Assembly: GCA_013112575.1 (NCBI GenBank)
Contig: JABFGG010000009.1
Coordinates: forward strand, 1-64,000
DNA length: 64,000 nucleotides
Reading direction: 5' to 3'
Source of the DNA: Chloroflexota bacterium
GTDB lineage: Bacteria; Chloroflexota; Anaerolineae; Anaerolineales; UBA11579
Below, piece after piece: positions 1 through 8,621 of this stretch. The notes below the pieces were generated by a model. It was not told where the DNA came from. It did no database searches and saw only the letters and a program-made list of their open reading frames with translations. The stretch's first letter is position 1. Each line of letters opens with the position of its first letter. Both the position numbers and the translations under genes were made by a program.

Positions 1-827
1 CCGCAGGCTGCGGTGATACGGCAGCAGGCGCGCTGGGGGCCGGCATCGTGAAACCCGGCATGGTATTCGACACTGCGGGCACAGCTTCAGTGCTGGCGGG
101 CTGCACCGACCAGTACGCTCCCGATGTCAATAACCGTGCCCTGTTGACCATGCGCTCCGTGATTCCCGGTTTGTGGCACCCCTTAGCCTACATTGCCGGG
201 GGAGGGCAGGCGCTGACCTGGTTCCGCGACCAGTTCTTCAATGTGCTGCGCGGTGAATTGCAGGGTGACGAAGACCTGTATGCGCACCTTGAAGCCTTTG
301 CCGAAAAGGCTCCTCTGGGTGCCGACGACCTGTACTTTTCCCCCCACCTGACGGGCCGCATTTGCCCATCCACACCCGAGATGCGCGGGGCCTGGATCGG
401 ATTTTCATTTTCGCACAGCCAGGAGCATTTTTACCGCGCCATCCTCGAATCGGTGGCTTATGAATACGCTTATTATTTGCATATCCTCAAAGAGCTGATC
501 CCCAACCTGAACTTGACCGAAGCACGCGCCATCGGTGGCGGGGCTCGCAGTGGTGTTTGGAACCAGATCAAAGCCGATGTTTTAGGCGTGCCCTTCGTGC
601 GTTTGGATCGCTCGGAGTTTGGCACCTGGGGCAGCGCCATGATCGCCGGCAAAGCGGCCGGTATCTACGATGACCTGGCGCAGGTGGCTTACGAACATGC
701 CCAACCAGCAGGTGAAGCAGCACATCCTGACCAGGAAAATCACCAACAGTATCAACAGCACGTGGCGAACTATATTGAATTACAAGAGACCCTTGCGAAC
801 ACATTTCGCGGTTTTGCCAGTAAATAG
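1..827 (+). CDS. FGGY-family carbohydrate kinase, C-terminal part (5' end outside window)
   Basis: The reading frame is already open at base 3 and continues to the TAG at 825, so the N-terminal half lies outside the window. About 274 residues are visible. They begin in the glycine-rich GCGDTAAGALGAG segment and include GGGARSGVWNQ, the C-terminal FGGY signature region that closes over ATP. The family phosphorylates sugars or polyols such as xylulose, ribulose, glycerol or fuculose. The substrate cannot be read here. It is the first visible gene of a plus-strand operon; the next gene starts 25 nt later behind a GGAG. Xylulokinase-like is the nearest general label. Confidence 0.88.
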   Translation, partial: AGCGDTAAGALGAGIVKPGMVFDTAGTASVLAGCTDQYAPDVNNRALLTMRSVIPGLWHPLAYIAGGGQALTWFRDQFFNVLRGELQGDEDLYAHLEAFAEKAPLGADDLYFSPHLTGRICPSTPEMRGAWIGFSFSHSQEHFYRAILESVAYEYAYYLHILKELIPNLNLTEARAIGGGARSGVWNQIKADVLGVPFVRLDRSEFGTWGSAMIAGKAAGIYDDLAQVAYEHAQPAGEAAHPDQENHQQYQQHVANYIELQETLANTFRGFASK

Positions 828-852
828 AATTGGTCTTATAGGAGAACATTAA

Positions 853-1890
853 ATGACAATGATCACAAAAATATGCATGATCGGGGCGGGGCGTGTGGGC
901 AAACTGCACTCTGGCAATTTGCGGCGTTACATTCCCAGCGGTGAGGTGGTTGCTCTGGTAGACACCGTGCCTGAGATGTTGAAAGAGACAGGCGAAGAGT
1001 TTGGCATCGAGGCGCGCTTCACTTCATTGGAAGAAGCCATCGACAAGGCCGATTTTGATGCCGTGGTTATCACCACACCCACCCCCAGCCATCTGCCCTT
1101 GGCGGTCACCGCGGCAGAAGCTGGTAAGCACGTCTTCCTCGAAAAACCCATGGCCATGGATTTGGAAGAGTGCGACAAGATCATCAATGCCTGTAAAAGC
1201 AACAGCGTGCATTTGCAGTTGGGCTTTATGCGCCACTTTGACCCGGACTTCGCGTTGGCCTATGAGCGTATCCAGGCGGGCGAGATCGGCGAACCCATGC
1301 TGGTCAAGTCCCTGACCCACGGACCAGGACTGCCGCCCCCTTGGGCGCGTGACCTCAAAACGTCCAACGGCAACCTGGCTGAGGTCAACAGCCACGACCT
1401 GGACGCCACACGCTGGCTGATGGGCTCGAACCCGGCACGCATTTACGTTGAGGTATCCAATTTCAAAGGTGCCGAGCGCGGCGTGGATACGGAAAATTAT
1501 TATGACAATATGATCGCTAACCTCAAGTTCGAGTCCGGCGGTCTGGGCAGCATCTCCGGTGTGTGTCCCTGTGACTATGGCTATGATGCCCGTATGGAGA
1601 TTATCGGCAAAAAAGGCATCATGATCGTGGGTGAGTTGAAAGGCAACGCCCTGACCGTGGGCATTGATCGCGATACCGGTCTGGTGACGCCCATTTTCCG
1701 CCGCTGGCCCGACCGCTTCTACATTGCTTACATCCACGAGATCGAGCACTTCATTGAATCGATCCAGAATGACACCCAACCAAAGGTCAGTGGTGAAGAT
1801 GGCCGCTGGGCCGTGGCCGGGGTACTGGCCGGGACGAAATCCTTTTTGGAGGAACGCCCGGTGTTGTTGAGTGAGGTCATGCATGAGTGA
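853..1890 (+). CDS. Gfo/Idh/MocA-family NAD(P)-dependent dehydrogenase (inositol 2-dehydrogenase-like)
   Basis: This 345-residue protein has the normal family length. It starts with the Rossmann fingerprint GAGRVGKLH and carries the EKPMAMD motif with the conserved catalytic lysine near residue 98. It also has NSHDLDATRWL, the His/Asp-containing active-site helix typical of inositol 2-dehydrogenase relatives. The family oxidises a secondary hydroxyl of a cyclic polyol or sugar to a ketone using NAD(P)+. The ATG at 853 follows GGAG at 841. Its 3' end overlaps the next start (ATGAGTGA), so translation is probably coupled. An inositol-type substrate fits but is not proven. Confidence 0.9.
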   Translation: MTMITKICMIGAGRVGKLHSGNLRRYIPSGEVVALVDTVPEMLKETGEEFGIEARFTSLEEAIDKADFDAVVITTPTPSHLPLAVTAAEAGKHVFLEKPMAMDLEECDKIINACKSNSVHLQLGFMRHFDPDFALAYERIQAGEIGEPMLVKSLTHGPGLPPPWARDLKTSNGNLAEVNSHDLDATRWLMGSNPARIYVEVSNFKGAERGVDTENYYDNMIANLKFESGGLGSISGVCPCDYGYDARMEIIGKKGIMIVGELKGNALTVGIDRDTGLVTPIFRRWPDRFYIAYIHEIEHFIESIQNDTQPKVSGEDGRWAVAGVLAGTKSFLEERPVLLSEVMHE

Positions 1891-2938
1891 CACCATGCAG
1901 GCCGCTGTCTATCACGGGCCGAATGATATTCGGATCGAAGCAGTGCCTAAACCGGAGATCGGCCCAGATGAGATACTCATCAAGGTCTTGAATGCCAACA
2001 TTTGCGGGACTGACCTGCGGATCTTACATGGCGGCCACCGCCAATATCCGGACGGAACGGTGCGTATTCCGGGGCATGAGGTCGCCGGGGAGATCGTTGA
2101 AGTCGGCGAGAACATTAGCAAATATCAAGTAGGCGAGCGCGTCTTTGTAGCTCCCAATATGGGCGATGGTGACAGCCGCGCAACCATCTCCGGCAACAAC
2201 AACCTCGACCCCAACTTCCGCGCCATTGGCATCAACCTGGATGGGGCTTTTGCTGAGTATATGCGCGTGCCTGCCGCAGCGGTACGCCAGGGCAATGTCA
2301 TGCACATTGCTCCCGACGAAGACCCGGCTGTGGCTGCTTTGATCGAACCTCTGGCCTGTGTGTTGCGCGGCCAGAACGCGGTCAACGTGCGCAGCGGAGA
2401 TGTGGTGGTGGTGATGGGCGCAGGCCCGATTGGCGTAATGCACGTCATGCTCGCCAAAGCACGCGGCGCGGCACGCGTGGTGGTCAGCGAACCGGTAGAG
2501 AATCGCCGGGCACAGGCTTTAGAGCTTGGTGCCGACCGCGTGGTTGACCCGCTGAATGAGGACCTGGAGGCCGTCGTTCAAGAAGTCAGCGGTGGGCGCG
2601 GCTCGGATGTGGTTATCGTGGCAGCGCCTTCGAAACCAGCCCAGGAATCGGCCTTGCAGATCGCAGCAATCGGTGGACGCATCAATTTGTTTGGTGGCCT
2701 GCCCAAAGATGACCCCTTTATCCGCTTCGACTCGAACGTGGTGCATTATAAGGAGTTGGTGGTCACAGGCACTACAGCCTGCTCAACGCATGATTGTTTA
2801 CAGGCGGCTGACCTGGTCAATTCGGGACGCATCGACCTGAGCAAGCTGGTCACCAGCCGTTTCCCATTGAGCGAAGCCGAGGCGGCCTTTGCGGCAGCCG
2901 GAGATGGCAGTAATCTACGGGTTTCTTTAGTTCCGTAA
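1883..2938 (+). CDS. Zinc-type medium-chain alcohol/polyol dehydrogenase
   Basis: This is a 351-residue MDR protein. The catalytic-zinc region ICGTDLRILHGG and the PGHEVAG motif lie near residues 37-70, and the nucleotide-binding GAGPIGVMH motif lies near 175. The family oxidises secondary alcohols or polyols with NAD(P)+. The usual four-cysteine structural-zinc lobe is missing: the stretch after VFVAPN contains no cysteines, so only the catalytic zinc is expected. The ATG at 1883 overlaps the previous gene by 8 nt. An in-frame GTG further upstream is less likely. It would supply a second oxidation step after the MocA-type enzyme. Confidence 0.9.
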   Translation: MSDTMQAAVYHGPNDIRIEAVPKPEIGPDEILIKVLNANICGTDLRILHGGHRQYPDGTVRIPGHEVAGEIVEVGENISKYQVGERVFVAPNMGDGDSRATISGNNNLDPNFRAIGINLDGAFAEYMRVPAAAVRQGNVMHIAPDEDPAVAALIEPLACVLRGQNAVNVRSGDVVVVMGAGPIGVMHVMLAKARGAARVVVSEPVENRRAQALELGADRVVDPLNEDLEAVVQEVSGGRGSDVVIVAAPSKPAQESALQIAAIGGRINLFGGLPKDDPFIRFDSNVVHYKELVVTGTTACSTHDCLQAADLVNSGRIDLSKLVTSRFPLSEAEAAFAAAGDGSNLRVSLVP

Positions 2939-2941
2939 TCT

Positions 2942-3886
2942 ATGGATAAAAAAGTCATCACCGTCCTGGGGCCGGTTGCCCCTGATGAAATGGGTATCAC
3001 CGATGCCCACAACCACGTTTGGATCTCGCCCGTAAATAGCCCGGCCGCAGATGCGCCTATGCTCAATCAGCAGGACGCCATTTTGGCCGAGTTGAAAGAC
3101 TACCGTGAGGCAGGCGGGGGTGGACAGATCGACTGCCAGCCCTTTGGTTGCGGCAGGGATGGGCGCAAACTACGGTATTTGTCAGAGCAAAGCGGGGTCA
3201 AGATCGTGGCCAATACAGGTTTCCATTTGCAGCAATACTACCCGCCTGATTCAGCCATCTGGCAGATGGACACTCAACGAGCTGCGGACCTTTTCCTCTC
3301 CGAGATCCGTGAGGGACTGACAGAAACCCGTGAGGATGAAGCCCCAGTATTTCCAGGCCTCATCAAGATCGCCGTACGGGAAAGTATTGAAGCTTCGCCA
3401 GTACATTTGATAGAAGCCGCCGTGCAGGCCAGCCTTGAAAGCAGCCTGACGATTGAAATGCACACCGAAAAAGGACAAGCCGTTGAGGATTTTGTCGCCC
3501 TGTTCGCAAAACTGAGGCTGCCGCCTGAACGCCTGGTGATCTGCCACATCGACAAACGCCCGGACCACGGTTTGCATAAAGAACTGGCCCAAGCCGGTTA
3601 CATGCTGGAATACGATACTTTTTTCCGCCCCAAATATGCCCCCGAAAACAAGCTGTGGGCTTTGATCGATGCCATGGTTGAAGCCGGATTGGGGCATGCG
3701 CTGGCTTTGGCTACAGACCTGGCTGACGGCTCCTTGTGGGCCAGGGTTGGGGGCGGGCCAGGTATAGCCGCTTTTGTCACTGACGTGAAACAACGCCTCG
3801 AAGAATTGGCGTATAGTGAAGAGTATATTCAAGCCATGATGGGCGGCAATATCGCCAACCGTCTCGCTGTATCGAATAAGGAGTAA
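2942..3886 (+). CDS. Phosphotriesterase-family metal-dependent hydrolase/lactonase
   Basis: This 314-residue amidohydrolase-fold protein has the ordered metal-ligand motifs of the phosphotriesterase family. These are DAHNHVW (HxH) near residue 22, GLIKIA (the lysine that is carboxylated to bridge two metals), EMHTEKG, CHIDKRPD and a late ATDLADG aspartate. Many sugar-operon members are lactonases. In this operon, opening a lactone or a diketo ring after two dehydrogenases is a reasonable role. The start lies three bases after the upstream TAA. Substrate is inferred from context only. Confidence 0.85.
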   Translation: MDKKVITVLGPVAPDEMGITDAHNHVWISPVNSPAADAPMLNQQDAILAELKDYREAGGGGQIDCQPFGCGRDGRKLRYLSEQSGVKIVANTGFHLQQYYPPDSAIWQMDTQRAADLFLSEIREGLTETREDEAPVFPGLIKIAVRESIEASPVHLIEAAVQASLESSLTIEMHTEKGQAVEDFVALFAKLRLPPERLVICHIDKRPDHGLHKELAQAGYMLEYDTFFRPKYAPENKLWALIDAMVEAGLGHALALATDLADGSLWARVGGGPGIAAFVTDVKQRLEELAYSEEYIQAMMGGNIANRLAVSNKE

Positions 3887-3893
3887 TTTTTGT

Positions 3894-4481
3894 ATGAAGG
3901 AAGTCCCTTTTTCCTTTGATCTGAAAGCGCCCGATTTTGTACCGAGTGATTATGACAACCATATCCAACGCAAGCTCAGCAATATGCAGGGCCAGTACCT
4001 CGACCAGAGTGCTTATGAGGCGATGTTGTCCCAGGATGACAAACTGCTCTATCAGGTCTATGAATTAAAGCGTCCTGAGATAGAGGGTGAATTGCTGCAC
4101 GGCATTTCCATTGTGCATCCAGGTAAGGTGGGCGACGAGTATTACATGACCAAAGGTCATTACCATACCGTATTGGAAACCGCCGAGATCTATTACACGC
4201 TGAAAGGGCGCGGTTACATGGTCATGGAAACGCCCGAAGGCGATTGCGCCGTAGAAGAGTTAAAGGCTGGCAGTGTACTCTACGTGCTACCACGTTGGGC
4301 GCACCGCTCGGTAAATGTCAGCGCCGATGAAGACCTGGTGATGTTCTTTGCCTACCCCGGAAATGCGGGGCACGACTACGGCACGATTGAGACGCAAGGT
4401 TTCCGCAAGTTGGTTGTCGACAAAGATGGCCATCCGGAGATTGTGGATAACCCACGCTGGTCCCCACCGGAAAGCGCATGA
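3894..4481 (+). CDS. Cupin-type glucose-6-phosphate isomerase-like protein
   Basis: This 195-residue single-domain cupin has the metal-binding pattern KGHYHTVLETAEIYYTLKG followed by a second motif with PRWAHRSVNV. This matches archaeal-type phosphoglucose isomerase (cPGI), which interconverts glucose- and fructose-6-phosphate with a bound metal. An AAGGAG lies just upstream of the ATG at 3894. In this setting it may isomerise a different phosphorylated or uronate-like aldose/ketose pair. The stop overlaps the next ATG by four bases (ATGA). Confidence 0.85.
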   Translation: MKEVPFSFDLKAPDFVPSDYDNHIQRKLSNMQGQYLDQSAYEAMLSQDDKLLYQVYELKRPEIEGELLHGISIVHPGKVGDEYYMTKGHYHTVLETAEIYYTLKGRGYMVMETPEGDCAVEELKAGSVLYVLPRWAHRSVNVSADEDLVMFFAYPGNAGHDYGTIETQGFRKLVVDKDGHPEIVDNPRWSPPESA

Positions 4482-5446
4482 AGCCTTTAGCAGAATGTAA
4501 GGTGTTGGTCACCCCAACCTCTTATGCCTCTCAGGACGAGGGCTTGCGCACGACCCTGGAAGAGAAGGTCAGGGAGGTGGTGTACAACACAAGCGGCAAG
4601 CCGCTGACCTCAGATGCATTAAAAGAACTGTTGCCGGACATTGATGGCTATATCGCGGGTCTGGACCAAATTGATGCAGCCGCCTTGAACGCTGCACCGA
4701 ACCTGAAAGTTGTGGCGCGTTATGGGGTGGGCTATAACAACGTGGACCTTGAGGCAGCCAAACAAAATGAGGTGGTGGTCACCAACACACCAGGGGCCAA
4801 TGCCAAATCCGTGGCGGAGTTAACCATGGCTTTGGTGCTGGCTTTACTGCGCCCCGTTTTGCCTGCCGCGCGGGAGACCAAACAAGGCAACTGGCCGCGC
4901 TATAAAGGCGTTTCGCTGGAAGGCAAGACTGTTGGTCTGGTTGGCCTGGGAGCGATTGGCAAGGAGGTGGCGCGTAAACTGGTGGGCTTCGATTGCCAGA
5001 TATTGGCCTATGACCTGTACAAGGATGAGGATTTTGCCGCAGCTCATGGGGTGACTTATGTTGAGCTTCCGGAATTGCTGGCGCGCTCCACGATCGTTTC
5101 CTTGCACGTGCCCGGCATTCCGGAGACGGTTGGCATGGTCAACGATGATTTCCTCAACCAGATGCAGTCTGGCTCCTGGTTGGTCAATACGGCCCGCGGA
5201 GAATTGATTGACGAAGCGGCTCTCGTCAGAGCTTTAGAGACGGGACATTTGCGCGGGGCAGCACTGGATTGTTTCCAGAACGAACCACCTGGGGCAGAAA
5301 ACCCGCTGCTGCACATGGAGCAGGTCATTGCCACGCCCCACATGGGCGCCCATTCCGATTCGGCCACCAATGCTATGGGTTGGATGGCCCTGGAAGAATG
5401 CCTGGCCGTTTTGCAGGGCCGGGAACCCAAATATCGCGTCGTATAA
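4478..5446 (+). CDS. D-isomer-specific 2-hydroxyacid dehydrogenase (phosphoglycerate dehydrogenase-like)
   Basis: The 322-residue protein has the two-domain architecture of D-2-hydroxyacid dehydrogenases. The NAD-binding motif GLVGLGAIGKEVARK lies near residue 150. Further motifs are HVPGIPETVGM, LVNTARGELIDE with the catalytic arginine, and TPHMGAHS with the catalytic histidine. It lacks the C-terminal ACT/ASB extension of long SerA forms. It reduces a 2-oxoacid or oxidises a D-2-hydroxyacid. It may act on a cleavage product of the pathway, such as glyoxylate or hydroxypyruvate, which is inference. Translationally coupled to the cupin gene. Confidence 0.88.
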   Translation: MKPLAECKVLVTPTSYASQDEGLRTTLEEKVREVVYNTSGKPLTSDALKELLPDIDGYIAGLDQIDAAALNAAPNLKVVARYGVGYNNVDLEAAKQNEVVVTNTPGANAKSVAELTMALVLALLRPVLPAARETKQGNWPRYKGVSLEGKTVGLVGLGAIGKEVARKLVGFDCQILAYDLYKDEDFAAAHGVTYVELPELLARSTIVSLHVPGIPETVGMVNDDFLNQMQSGSWLVNTARGELIDEAALVRALETGHLRGAALDCFQNEPPGAENPLLHMEQVIATPHMGAHSDSATNAMGWMALEECLAVLQGREPKYRVV

Positions 5447-5455
5447 AGAGAGAAT

Positions 5456-6100
5456 ATGAGCAAAGAAAAAACATTACAGAAGATTCAAGAGCTAGGGGTG
5501 CTGGCCGTGTTGCGCGGCCCGTCCCCTGACCCGACCCTCAAAATGGTTGCCGCCCTGATCGAAGGTGGCGTGACCGGTATTGAGATCACCTACACCACAC
5601 CCAACGCTGCTGAGGTCGTCAAGTCGCTTGACCAGGAATTTGGTTCCCAGATCGTGCTGGGGATGGGCACGCTGACTAAAGTGGAACAGGTCAAAGAGGC
5701 TCAGGACGCGGGCGCAACTTTCCTGGTCAGTCCGCATACCGAGACTGAACTTGCCACAGCTATGGCGGCTTGTGGTTTGCCTGTGATGATGGGAGCCTTG
5801 ACGCCCTCCGAGGTGATGCAGGCTTATGCTTTGGGGAGCGACGTTGTCAAAGTCTTCCCCGGCTCGTTGGGTGGCCCCACGTATATGAAAGCACTCAAAG
5901 GCCCTTTCCCAGATATTCCCATGATGCCAACGGGCGGGGTGAGCGATAAGAACCTGGTTGACTGGTTCGCCGCCGGGGCTTTTGCCGTCGGCGCAGGTAG
6001 CAACCTCTGTCCCAAAGAGCTAGCCCTGGCAGGCGAGTTCGACAAGATCACAAACATTGCGCGCGATTTCATGACTGCAGTACAAGCAGCGCGTGCCTAG
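5456..6100 (+). CDS. KDPG/KHG-type 2-keto-3-deoxy-phosphogluconate aldolase
   Basis: The 214-residue class I aldolase has EITYTTPNA near the N-terminus, LVSPHTETEL in the middle and VVKVFPGSLGG containing the Schiff-base lysine. It ends with PTGGVSDKNLVDWFAAGA, which forms the phosphate site. The family splits 2-keto-3-deoxy-6-phospho-sugar acids into pyruvate and glyceraldehyde-3-phosphate, or 4-hydroxy-2-oxoglutarate into pyruvate and glyoxylate. Its presence suggests that the pathway ends in central metabolites. The ATG at 5456 follows an AGAGAG purine stretch. Confidence 0.9.
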   Translation: MSKEKTLQKIQELGVLAVLRGPSPDPTLKMVAALIEGGVTGIEITYTTPNAAEVVKSLDQEFGSQIVLGMGTLTKVEQVKEAQDAGATFLVSPHTETELATAMAACGLPVMMGALTPSEVMQAYALGSDVVKVFPGSLGGPTYMKALKGPFPDIPMMPTGGVSDKNLVDWFAAGAFAVGAGSNLCPKELALAGEFDKITNIARDFMTAVQAARA

Positions 6101-6111
6101 AAGAGGAAAAG

Positions 6112-7059
6112 ATGGCTTACGAATTCGAAACAAAAACTGTTCCCACCTTTTATTTTATTGGCGTTACCACCGGGAGTTCTTCCATCAACAAGGTATTCCC
6201 TTTGTGGATGGAGGTCATGGGTAAACCGGAGGTCGTTCTGGAAGGCATCGACCATGCCATTCATGATGAGCCTGAGAATTACCGTAAATCAGTTGCACAG
6301 ATCAAGGATGACCCGCTTTCATTAGGCGCCCTGGTTACCACCCATAAAATGAACGTCTACTCCGCGGCCAAAGACATGTTTGATTACTTTGACCCCTACG
6401 CCGAAACCACTGGTGAGCTATCTTGTATCTCCAAGCTGGACGGCCAGTTACGCGGCCACGCTAAAGACCCCATCACGGCGGGCCTCAGCCTGGAAGCCAT
6501 CATCGATCCGGGCTATTTTGGGGAGACAGGTGGTCACGTTTTATGTTTGGGTGCAGGCGGTTCGGCAGTCGCCACCTTGCTGTATTTGATCAATAAAGAA
6601 GATGCGGGGGACCGGCCCGAGAAGTTCATTGCCGTTAACCGCTCGCCTGGAAAGCTGGATCACATGCGCGAGATGGTTGCTAAATTCGATACTGACATCC
6701 AGGTCGAATACGTGCATAACAGCGACCCCAGCAAGAATGATGAGTTGATGGCCCAATTGCCCGATCACAGCATTGTGATCAATGCGACCGGCATGGGCAA
6801 GGATACACCCGGCTCACCTGTCACCGATGCCGGGGTCTTTCCGCAAAATGGCATTGCCTGGGAGTTCAACTACCGCGGTGAGTTGGACTTTTTGCACCAG
6901 TCGTTGGCGCAGATCGAGTCACGTAATTTAAAGGTCGAAGATGGTTGGATCTATTTCCTGCATGGTTGGTCACAGGTCATCGTTGAAGCTTTGCACATTG
7001 ACCTGACTCCCGAGCTCTTCGAGGAATTAGATAAAGCTGCCAGTACGGTTCGCGGATAA
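6112..7059 (+). CDS. Shikimate dehydrogenase-like protein
   Basis: This 315-residue protein shows the shikimate dehydrogenase substrate domain: GALVTTHKMNV with the catalytic lysine near residue 83, and then GELSCISK. These are followed by an NAD(P) fold with CLGAGGSAVA near residue 150 and INATGMGKDTPGSP. It is longer than AroE (about 275 residues), and no other aromatic-pathway gene is nearby. A role on a cyclic polyol or quinate-like compound in the catabolic operon is more likely than shikimate synthesis. RBS GAGGAAAAG. Annotation as biosynthetic aroE would be risky. Confidence 0.82.
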   Translation: MAYEFETKTVPTFYFIGVTTGSSSINKVFPLWMEVMGKPEVVLEGIDHAIHDEPENYRKSVAQIKDDPLSLGALVTTHKMNVYSAAKDMFDYFDPYAETTGELSCISKLDGQLRGHAKDPITAGLSLEAIIDPGYFGETGGHVLCLGAGGSAVATLLYLINKEDAGDRPEKFIAVNRSPGKLDHMREMVAKFDTDIQVEYVHNSDPSKNDELMAQLPDHSIVINATGMGKDTPGSPVTDAGVFPQNGIAWEFNYRGELDFLHQSLAQIESRNLKVEDGWIYFLHGWSQVIVEALHIDLTPELFEELDKAASTVRG

Positions 7060-7080
7060 TATATAAACCAGGAGGTTGTC

Positions 7081-8406
7081 ATGCGTGCACGCGTAGTTCC
7101 CCTTTTCTTTAAACAAGGTCGGGATGAGGATTTTGATAAGCAGTTGGATCTGCTGAAAGATATCCTGGCTGATGATATTGAATTCTTGCCGGAAGTTGGA
7201 TTAGGGGATGCGATCCCTGAGGCCGATGCCGTTCTGTTCCCGCAGATATTGGGCGAGGCTTATCGTCAATTGGATGATTTTAGAGCCATAAACCTGCCTA
7301 TTTTGATTATCACCACCGAGTTTGGCACAATGGCTATGTGGGATTGGGAGATCATCAAGTATTTACAGTCTGAGGGTGTGGAAGTCATTGCGCCTTACAA
7401 CATGGGGCAAACCAAAAATCTGGCTCGCGCCCTGGCCGTCAAGAGCGAACTGCAAGCCTCCAAGTTCCTGGTCTACCAGGACAACCCCGGCGAAGGTTTC
7501 CAACCCGAGATATTTAAGCGCTTTTATTGGTGGGAGAATGAATGCACTCAACGCATGTTCGATAAATACGGCGTCACGCTAGAGAAAAAGAGTTTCCTAG
7601 AGATGGCCACCCAGGCCAAAGAACTGCCCGAGGAGGACGCCGAAGAGGTCTGGCAAGAGTGGAGCGACCGCCTGCCCCTGGGTCACATCAACACGAAGCA
7701 GCGCAACAGCGCCCTCAAAGTCTATCTTAAACTGAAGGAAGCGATTGAAGCCGATGATACGATTAAAGGCATGGGCATCAACTGCCTGAACGAATCGGCA
7801 TACTCCGATACCACGCCCTGCCTGGCCTGGAACATGTTATATGAAGAGCGGCAAATGATCTGGGGCTGCGAAGCAGATACAGTGGTGATGTTGAGCAAGT
7901 ATCTACTGCACAAGTCGCTCGACGTGCCCATCATGATGACCAATATGTACCCCTTCCTGATGGGCGACGCCGCTTTGAAGCACGAGCGCATCCCCTATTT
8001 CCCGGATGTCAAAGGCAACCCGGACAATTACATCCTGGCAGCCCATTGTGGTTACTTTGGCGTGGTCCCTCAATCGTTCTCAACTGAGTGGGCCTTGCGC
8101 TCGAAGGTGCTAGCGATCGTGGATGACAATGCCACCGCCATTGATGCCCGCCTGCCTGAGGGACCCATCACCCTGGCCAAGTTGCATCCCACGCTGGATA
8201 CTATGTCCGTCATCGAAGGCGAAATCGAGAAATACAGCCAGTTCGAGGATTCGGACTGTTTGAATGGCGCTGTCATTCGTGTTAGCGATGGACATCAGTT
8301 GGTCAGTTCCCTGACTTCACACCATTACCTTATACTTACCGGGCACCGCCTGGCAGAAATTCGCCAGATCGCCAGGGTCTTTGATTTCGAAATAGAAGCT
8401 TTGTGA
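7081..8406 (+). CDS. L-fucose/L-arabinose isomerase-like protein
   Basis: This 441-residue protein resembles the FucI/AraA isomerase superfamily. An N-terminal alpha/beta region (LIITTEFGTMAMWDWE) is followed by a metal-site region with GINCLNESAYSDTTPCLAW near residue 238 and CEADTVVMLSKYL, then HCGYFGV. The family interconverts aldoses and ketoses using Mn2+. The strong RBS AGGAGG lies just upstream of the ATG. It is the last gene of the operon; no clear terminator hairpin follows before the tRNA. The substrate is unknown and it could be a non-sugar-phosphate polyol derivative. Confidence 0.75.
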   Translation: MRARVVPLFFKQGRDEDFDKQLDLLKDILADDIEFLPEVGLGDAIPEADAVLFPQILGEAYRQLDDFRAINLPILIITTEFGTMAMWDWEIIKYLQSEGVEVIAPYNMGQTKNLARALAVKSELQASKFLVYQDNPGEGFQPEIFKRFYWWENECTQRMFDKYGVTLEKKSFLEMATQAKELPEEDAEEVWQEWSDRLPLGHINTKQRNSALKVYLKLKEAIEADDTIKGMGINCLNESAYSDTTPCLAWNMLYEERQMIWGCEADTVVMLSKYLLHKSLDVPIMMTNMYPFLMGDAALKHERIPYFPDVKGNPDNYILAAHCGYFGVVPQSFSTEWALRSKVLAIVDDNATAIDARLPEGPITLAKLHPTLDTMSVIEGEIEKYSQFEDSDCLNGAVIRVSDGHQLVSSLTSHHYLILTGHRLAEIRQIARVFDFEIEAL

Positions 8407-8503
8407 TCCTGAGAGGGATTAGTAAATAAGGAAGAAAAGAAGCCTTTGAAATGGATTTTGTTTTCAGGGATTATAATCTATGGGCGTGTTTCACTGAAAT
8501 TAG

Positions 8504-8575
8504 TACCCTCATCAGGACTCGAACCTGAGTCTTCGGCTCCGGAGGCCGACGCTCTATCCACTGAGCTATGAGGGC
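8504..8575 (-). tRNA. tRNA-Arg (anticodon CCG)
   Basis: Read on the minus strand, the sequence folds as a full cloverleaf. The acceptor arm is GCCCTCA paired with TGAGGGT, the D-arm is GCTC/GAGC, the anticodon stem is TCGGC/GCCGA around loop CTCCGGA, and the T-loop is TTCGAGT. The anticodon CCG reads CGG (Arg). CCA is not encoded. It lies alone between the catabolic operon and the convergent DUF2344 gene. Confidence 0.95.
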
Positions 8576-8621
8576 TTTTGCTGATTATAACGCGGTCAGG
8601 CTGGATTACTTCTTGTCCAAT

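Noticed and set aside
1024..1896. Long open frame of 290 codons on the minus strand opposite the MocA-type dehydrogenase
   Set aside because: It lies fully antisense to a gene with clear family motifs, has no Shine-Dalgarno and no recognisable domain; a shadow frame.
6112..7059. Biosynthetic shikimate dehydrogenase aroE
   Set aside because: The motifs fit the superfamily, but the protein is longer than AroE and is embedded in a catabolic operon without other aromatic-pathway genes.
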